Shown piece by piece: positions 52,512-56,289 of a DNA stretch of 56,289 bases. This DNA comes from Candidatus Kaiserbacteria bacterium CG10_big_fil_rev_8_21_14_0_10_56_12 (lineage in GTDB: Bacteria; Patescibacteriota; Minisyncoccia; Phycocordibacterales; Phycocordibacteraceae). Position 1 is the first letter of the stretch. Each line of letters opens with the position of its first letter. A program made the position numbers and the translations under genes. The notes below the pieces were generated by a model that searched no databases, had not been told where the DNA came from, and worked only from the letters and a program-made list of their open reading frames with translations. The stretch is taken from assembly GCA_002773355.1 (NCBI GenBank), contig PFBL01000004.1, forward strand, positions 1 through 56,289. The letters run 5' to 3'.

Positions 52512-53820
52512 GGGCGTTGATGAGTGTGACGAACTGATCGCCGCGATCGTACTCGTTTGTGAACATGCCAAACGAGGCGAAGGCGGGCGAGAAGAGGATC
52601 GTGTCGCCCGATTCGGCAACTTCAAAGGCGACAGTGACTGCGTCCTGAATGGTATGATATATCATACCATTTGCTACTTCTGACTTGATTCGATCGGTCC
52701 CCGTCCCTGCTAGGAGCAAGACTTTCTTCAGCTCTGGCAACTTCACCAGAAGCTTATGCATATCGAGATCCTTGTCCGCCCCTCCCATGATCAACACTGT
52801 ACGTTCAGTACCGAGGGCATCAAGCGCGGCAAGCGTCGCTTCTGGCGTCGTTGCGGTAGTGTCGTTATAAACCTGCACACCGCTTTTCTCGGCAATGAGT
52901 TCAAGCCTGCCCGTCACACCCTTAAACGCCTCGAGCGCGCGGCGAGATACCGCGTCATCGATGCCGTACGCGCGAGCGGCCGCGAGCGCGAGCGCGGCAT
53001 TATATCGGTTGTGCACGCCGGGTATCTGGAGCTGCCAACTCTTCGGCAACTTGTGCTCATCGGCAATAACTATATTTGAAACGATAGTTTCGCCAAAAGC
53101 TTCGATAAGAGTGGGTGCGCATTGCGCGCCTATCGCCAGAGTGTCATCGGGGTCTTGGTATAAGAAGATGTTCGCCTTATCGAGAAGATACTGCCCAGGA
53201 TCCTTCTTATAGTAGTTCTGATGGTCAGAGTAGAAGGTGGTAAAAACGGCGATGTGTGGAGAGAGGTTAGCCTCGCCGAGGCCCTGACACTGCCAGGAGT
53301 CGAGCTCGAGGACAGCAACATGATCCGGCGTAGCCTCCTTCAGTAGTTCAAGATTCGAAACGCCCCGGATATTACCGCCGAGAAGAACCGCCTTACCAGC
53401 CTCTCTCAAGATATCCGCGATCATGTGCGTCACGGTCGACTTACCCCGTGTCCCGGTCACTCCAATAGTAGTAATCTCCGAGAGTTCCATCAGGAGATCA
53501 GCGCTCATGCGCACCGGTATGGCGTTCTTTTTCGCCTCGGCGATGTAGATCGAGTCGAGCGGCACCCCCGCCGCCTTGAGTATCAGGTCTCGGTCGCGAA
53601 AATCTTCGAGCCGATGCTCACCGAGGACGAAGGTAATGTTTGAAAAAGCTTTCAAATGCTCGACTGACTCCTTGAGCTCGGCCTCGCTCTTGAGGTCAGT
53701 CACGATGAGGTCAGCGCCACACTCGGCCAGGTAGCGCGCATCCCCCACGCCACGGCCAAGCAGGCCGAGGCCCGTCACCGTAATTTTCTTGCCTTTGAAG
53801 TAGCTCTGGGGGTCGGTCAT
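52495..53820 (-). CDS. murD: UDP-N-acetylmuramoyl-L-alanine--D-glutamate ligase
   Basis: A 441-aa Mur ligase. VTGLGLLGRGVG near the N-terminus, P-loop GTRGKSTVT, LELDSWQCQGL and FTTFYSDHQNYY for Mg and substrate, and YNDTTATTPEATLAAL followed by LIMGGADKDLD in the C-terminal domain all match MurD. It adds the D-Glu provided by murI. First gene of the operon; the long frame to 53922 has no support, and TACGAT ends 8 nt before ATG 53820. Confidence 0.95.
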   Translation of the reverse strand: MTDPQSYFKGKKITVTGLGLLGRGVGDARYLAECGADLIVTDLKSEAELKESVEHLKAFSNITFVLGEHRLEDFRDRDLILKAAGVPLDSIYIAEAKKNAIPVRMSADLLMELSEITTIGVTGTRGKSTVTHMIADILREAGKAVLLGGNIRGVSNLELLKEATPDHVAVLELDSWQCQGLGEANLSPHIAVFTTFYSDHQNYYKKDPGQYLLDKANIFLYQDPDDTLAIGAQCAPTLIEAFGETIVSNIVIADEHKLPKSWQLQIPGVHNRYNAALALAAARAYGIDDAVSRRALEAFKGVTGRLELIAEKSGVQVYNDTTATTPEATLAALDALGTERTVLIMGGADKDLDMHKLLVKLPELKKVLLLAGTGTDRIKSEVANGMIYHTIQDAVTVAFEVAESGDTILFSPAFASFGMFTNEYDRGDQFVTLINAHGAWD

Positions 53821-53828
53821 TACCCCGC

Positions 53829-53834
53829 ATCGTA
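53829..53834 (-). promoter_or_regulatory. -10 box with leaderless spacing, murD operon
   Basis: TACGAT followed by 8 nt and ATG 53820. No strong -35. It heads the murD-pgeF-murI-aminotransferase-murC-rsmI operon. The remaining 53835-53981 stretch shows no further gene I can support. Confidence 0.5.
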
Positions 53835-53981
53835 ACGCATTGAATCGTATCACGCACCTGCCCGATACGACACAGCAGAGCGTTGTGGATGGAGCCCTTC
53901 TCAGCTGTGGTACCCTACACATAGATCAGTTCAGTTATGGGCCGGGCACGAATGCCTAATTATCATTAGACCTGATACGTA

Positions 53982-54812
53982 TGTTTGAAAATTTTTGACC
54001 AGAACAAACAAGCAGGAAACTGCGACAGTGGAGGAGGACCTTGCTAAAAGCGGCATTGCTCGCGAGCACACAGCACTCGACAGATTCCGCGGGCGCGCAG
54101 GCCGCATTGCTGCTGCACTGGGAACCATATCGTTACTCGTCGTGGGGAGTGGTGTGACAATGTGCATGACCTGGAAGCCCCTATGCGGTATGTCACCGAG
54201 CACCCGAAGCTACCAGAAAGCATCACCAGCCTCCCTCATAAAAGCGTCTTGGAGTTGTTGCGCCACAAAGCCAAACAAACAGAAACCTATCAGACCAACT
54301 TGACCGCAAAAAGCGTGATCTTGCTCCAGCTACTTGCCGATACACCAGAACTACTCAGCACCGAAGGTTCTGTAGAGGCAGCTCTGCCCTACTCTCAAAA
54401 ACAAATCATGGACGCCTTAGAGGCGAAGAAGAAGCTACTCGATCTTGCACATGGCGACTCAGACAAGATTGACGAGGCACGTCACGCACAAGAAGTGGCT
54501 CTACAATATGATCCGATCGTTGATGCGTGCGAAGACGTGGTGCTGACTCATCCGGATATATTTTTCCCAAAAATTAACGACCTGTGCGTTGAGTTCATCG
54601 CCCTTACCGACCGAACGCCCGATGACGGGACAATCACGCCAGACTACAGAACGTACTTGCCTGGCTTTGGCGGCGACGCTAAGGAACTACGACTCCTTCA
54701 AAATCGTATTGCCATCGCAGAAAAAATAGCAGACTTGCATAGGGAAAACGGGGCTGCGTACGACAGAATGGAACAGGCCAAAAGAGACTCCACGACTAAG
54801 ACTAATCAGTAA
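53982..54812 (+). pseudogene. Membrane-anchored helical protein, apparently frameshifted
   Basis: Coding signal runs through two frames. From ATG 53982 the frame MFENF stops at a TGA; adding one T to the T5 run at 53992-53996 would join it to TRTNKQETATVEEDLAKSG and a basic stretch, then a membrane segment IAAALGTISLLVVGSG. Near 54150 the frame must shift again to reach the long part (54162-54812) HDLEAPMRYVTEH and about 200 helical, charged residues. Alternatively, the true gene is just GTG 54162 or ATG 54183 to 54812. No known family recognised. TAA stop at 54810, 12 nt before the next gene. Confidence 0.5.
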
Positions 54813-54824
54813 TTCGCTACAACT

Positions 54825-55103
54825 ATGTCTACAACAGAACAGCAGCAAAAACTTGCCGAGCTATTAAAGAATGCATCATTGAGCAACGAGGCCCGGATGA
54901 CTTTCGGCTCTCACCTCGCGCTCCTGACTGAAGAGAACCTCTCTCGAGTGCTCTCTGCTGTCGAAAGCGATCCTGAGGAGCTGTCGCGGCTCTATGATAA
55001 CTTCAAGAAAAAGCGCGCGGCTCTTGAGAGTGACGACGCAAGCGCTTGGGACAACGTAATCAAAGAGGAGGAAGAACGCCTCCAGTCTATCGAAGCATCT
55101 TAG
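54825..55103 (+). CDS. Small helical hypothetical protein
   Basis: A 92-aa protein rich in Glu, Lys, Leu and Ala, probably all-helical (EQQQKLAELLKNASLS, then LSRVLSAVESDPEELSRLY and a C-terminal charged helix). No membrane segment or known motif. Start ATG 54825 lies 12 nt after the previous stop with no Shine-Dalgarno sequence. It forms a two-gene unit with the preceding gene and ends 13 nt from the convergent PrcB-domain gene. Confidence 0.75.
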   Translation: MSTTEQQQKLAELLKNASLSNEARMTFGSHLALLTEENLSRVLSAVESDPEELSRLYDNFKKKRAALESDDASAWDNVIKEEEERLQSIEAS

Positions 55104-55116
55104 AGAGACGGCCGGA

Positions 55117-55623
55117 TTATTTGAGACAGTTGGTGGTGATTGGGACGTCTTTGTGTGTGAGTGTCAGGGTGGTCTTAGGCAGCTCGACGAGCTGATAGGG
55201 CGCCGTCTCGCCTTCGGCAACAACACAGCTTGGGCTGGGGCTCGTGAGTCGTATCGTGACCTTACGTGTCACGCCATCTTCAACCTGCAACACGTTGATT
55301 GCGTACTCGGCGGTGGGCTCTGTGCCCGCGAAGACCGCGATAACGTCATATCTCGTGAAGTCGATGACGGGGGGCGTGTCGGAGGTATCGATCATGCTCC
55401 ACACCTCTGCAAGCTCGGGCGCTGAGCGGATGATGTAGTTGGTGCGCCGCTCTACCGTCGAGCGCGCCCCGCGAACAATCTCGCGGAACGAGACCGCACC
55501 ACCGCCCGATTCTGACGTGCCGGGTGTCGCGACTCCTGGCGTACTAAAACCACTGCCCACGACAAGCGCGCCGAGTATCACCGCGACGATGCCGATACCA
55601 AGTGCGATAAATGCGTCCCGCAT
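55117..55623 (-). CDS. Membrane-anchored PrcB-domain protein
   Basis: A 168-aa protein with an N-terminal membrane segment (about 5-24, FIALGIGIVAVILGALVVG), a Gly/Ser/Thr/Pro-rich linker and a C-terminal PrcB-like domain (about 62-166): ELAEVWSMI, VIDFTRYDVIAVFAGTEP and PYQLVELPKTTLTLT. PrcB is the lipid-linked subunit of the dentilisin protease complex of Treponema; the domain is common in extracellular proteins of unknown role. TATAAT lies 8 nt before its ATG. Confidence 0.82.
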   Translation of the reverse strand: MRDAFIALGIGIVAVILGALVVGSGFSTPGVATPGTSESGGGAVSFREIVRGARSTVERRTNYIIRSAPELAEVWSMIDTSDTPPVIDFTRYDVIAVFAGTEPTAEYAINVLQVEDGVTRKVTIRLTSPSPSCVVAEGETAPYQLVELPKTTLTLTHKDVPITTNCLK

Positions 55624-55631
55624 GTCGCTAC

Positions 55632-55637
55632 ATTATA
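55632..55637 (-). promoter_or_regulatory. Consensus -10 box with leaderless spacing, PrcB-domain gene
   Basis: TATAAT followed by 8 nt and ATG 55623. This is the best-matching -10 box of the set and leaves no space for a ribosome binding site. Confidence 0.65.
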
Positions 55638-55666
55638 GCGCGGCGGCACACTCCCCTCGATACGCT

Positions 55667-55703
55667 CGTGCACAAGCAAGTCTGACCAACTGAGCTATCA
55701 AAC
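55667..55703 (-). other. tRNA-like fragment (possible degraded tRNA-Ala)
   Basis: Read on the minus strand, GATAGCTCAGTTGGTCAGAC closely repeats the D-arm of the neighbouring tRNA-Ile, and TTGTGCAC further on recalls an anticodon loop. The anticodon and T arms do not fold and there is no TTCGAAT loop. Its location after tRNA-Ile matches where tRNA-Ala sits in a standard rRNA operon spacer. Confidence 0.4.
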
Positions 55704-55721
55704 AATAGCTAAAAACCTCTG

Positions 55722-55794
55722 TGCACGCTCTAGGATTCGAACCTAGGACCGCTCGAGTATCAGTCGAGTGCTCTACCAACTGAGCTAAGCGTGC
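55722..55794 (-). tRNA. tRNA-Ile (anticodon GAU)
   Basis: A 73-nt cloverleaf: acceptor GCACGCT/AGCGTGC plus A73, D-stem GCTC/GAGC, anticodon stem CTCGA/TCGAG with loop CTGATAC (anticodon GAT), T-stem CTAGG/CCTAG with loop TTCGAAT. CCA is not encoded. Directly after the 16S gene, as in many rRNA operons, but a terminator hairpin (55847-55869) lies between. An extended -10 box TGC-TACTAT (55810-55815), 15 nt before the tRNA, could be its own promoter. Confidence 0.95.
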
Positions 55795-55846
55795 ATATCG
55801 AACCAACTGATAGTAGCAAAACCCGCCTCTCTTTTCCAGCAAACAC

Positions 55847-55869
55847 AAAAACACCCTCGCGGGTGTTTT
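55847..55869 (-). terminator. Intrinsic terminator between 16S rRNA and tRNA-Ile
   Basis: Stem AAACACCC/GGGTGTTT (8 bp) with a 4-nt loop; on the minus strand it ends in TTTTT. Its place implies that 16S transcription can stop before the tRNA. Confidence 0.7.
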
Positions 55870-55923
55870 ATGCTGAGTATGATAGATAGATGTATGCGCT
55901 GTTTTGTTCCGCCTATTCTGCTC

Positions 55924-55958
55924 TCGCGATGAAGGCTCACGTGTGGCCCTCATCGCGA
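55924..55958. other. 16S trailer hairpin
   Basis: 9-bp perfect stem TCGCGATGA/TCATCGCGA around a 17-nt loop with inner GGC/GCC pairs, about 115 nt after the inferred 16S end. It may be a processing or protective structure in the spacer. Confidence 0.6.
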
Positions 55959-56041
55959 CCATCGGGTTACGTTATCCGACTTCCGTGTGTTGTTTAGAGA
56001 CAAACACAATCTCTCCACTTTTCCGAAGAAGAGCGATCGAC

Positions 56042-56062
56042 TTGATATTCCTTTCGGGAATA
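56042..56062. other. Hairpin immediately downstream of 16S rRNA
   Basis: Perfect 8-bp stem GATATTCC/GGAATATC with a 5-nt loop, 10 nt after the position equivalent to E. coli 1542. A candidate for a maturation signal or for a structure bordering the unusual 3' end. Confidence 0.6.
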
Positions 56063-56072
56063 TCGGTTCCAA

Positions 56073-56289
56073 ATTGGATATGTTCCACGAACAGCTTCCG
56101 CTACCCGTGCCTTGTTACGACTTAGTCCTTGTCATTGAATTTGCCGTAGTCCTGCGCGAGGCAGACCTTCGGGCACCCCCAACTCCCCTGACTTGACGGG
56201 CGGTGAGTACAAGACTCGAGAACGTATTCACCCCGGTTTGGCTGACCCGGGATTACTAGCGATTCCGGCTTCATGAGGTCGGTTGCAGA
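56073..56289 (-). rRNA. 16S ribosomal RNA, 3' end (partial)
   Basis: The last about 217 nt of a small-subunit rRNA gene, running off the window. Universal parts are present: GTAATCCCGGGTCAG, CACCGCCCGTC and GTCGTAACAAGG (A1492/A1493, U1498, A1502/A1503 equivalents). Helix 44 is short. Helix 45 (56086-56109) is a perfect 10-bp stem, CACGGGTAGC/GCTGTTCGTG, with the dimethyl-A loop GGAA. After it the sequence is GAACATATCCAAT in place of GATCACCTCCTTA, so the anti-Shine-Dalgarno CCUCC is missing. The base equivalent to A1396 is U (56206). The mature 3' end is inferred from E. coli numbering. Confidence 0.95.

Noticed and set aside
53937-53969. Ten-codon micro-ORF upstream of the plus-strand membrane protein
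   Set aside because: Too short, no codon or motif support, and no conserved arrangement with the following gene.
1-56289. CRISPR arrays, insertion sequences, prophage or integrase genes
   Set aside because: No direct-repeat/spacer pattern, transposase, integrase or phage structural motif was seen anywhere in the window.

Overview
The window reads as a stretch of a compact Candidate Phyla Radiation (Patescibacteria, Parcubacteria-like) chromosome. Reasons: genes overlap or abut by a few bases throughout; the envelope genes follow the style of that group (ComEA-type helix-hairpin-helix protein with PKD and lamin-tail-like regions, VirB4/TraG-like ATPase with a disordered tail, GtrA and GT-C proteins); and the partial 16S rRNA gene is divergent and shortened in helix 44. 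The lineage is an inference from gene content. TGA works as a stop codon here. Nearly everything lies on the minus strand, so operons read from high to low coordinates.

Layout in window coordinates: (1) 105-21863, sugar biosynthesis and tailoring genes: a UDP-GlcNAc 4,6-dehydratase (PseB-like), two DegT aminotransferases, a Gfo/Idh/MocA oxidoreductase, a NeuB/SpsE-like synthase, an SpsF-like cytidylyltransferase, a HemL-like aminotransferase, an aldo/keto reductase, an SDR, an ATP-grasp ligase, an acetolactate-synthase-like TPP enzyme, two pyruvyltransferase paralogues and a transporter. It includes two clearly broken genes, a methyltransferase and a phosphotransferase. The set looks like a nonulosonic-acid-type (or other unusual acidic sugar) pathway feeding a surface glycan. 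(2) 21926-45035, glycan assembly: GT4, GT2, exostosin-like and GT-B transferases, GT-C membrane proteins, two GtrA proteins, methyltransferases and one divergent FkbM gene on the plus strand. (3) 45039-48237, an exported HhH/PKD/LTD protein, a VirB4/TraG-like ATPase and a small membrane protein, possibly linked to DNA uptake or a type IV machine. (4) 48250-53820, a peptidoglycan precursor operon murD-pgeF-murI-aminotransferase-murC-rsmI. (5) 53982-56289, two plus-strand hypothetical genes (one apparently frameshifted), a PrcB-domain lipoprotein-like membrane protein, tRNA-Ile(GAU), a tRNA-like remnant and the 3' end of 16S rRNA.

The most striking observation concerns translation initiation. 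The 16S 3' terminus keeps a perfectly paired helix 45 with its GGAA loop, but the anti-Shine-Dalgarno core CCUCC is replaced by UAUCC. In agreement, genes that begin transcription units almost never have an upstream GGAGG. Instead they show a -10 box (TATACT, TATAGT, TATAAT, TACTAT, TACGAT) ending only 6-9 nt before the start codon, which predicts leaderless mRNAs. Internal genes start by overlap with the preceding stop codon. The one clear exception is a DMT-family transporter (13485-14402) with a textbook promoter, a palindromic spacer, a 5' leader and a perfect AAGGAGGTG, suggesting foreign origin or a different mode of control. All statements come from reading the sequence; no database search was possible.
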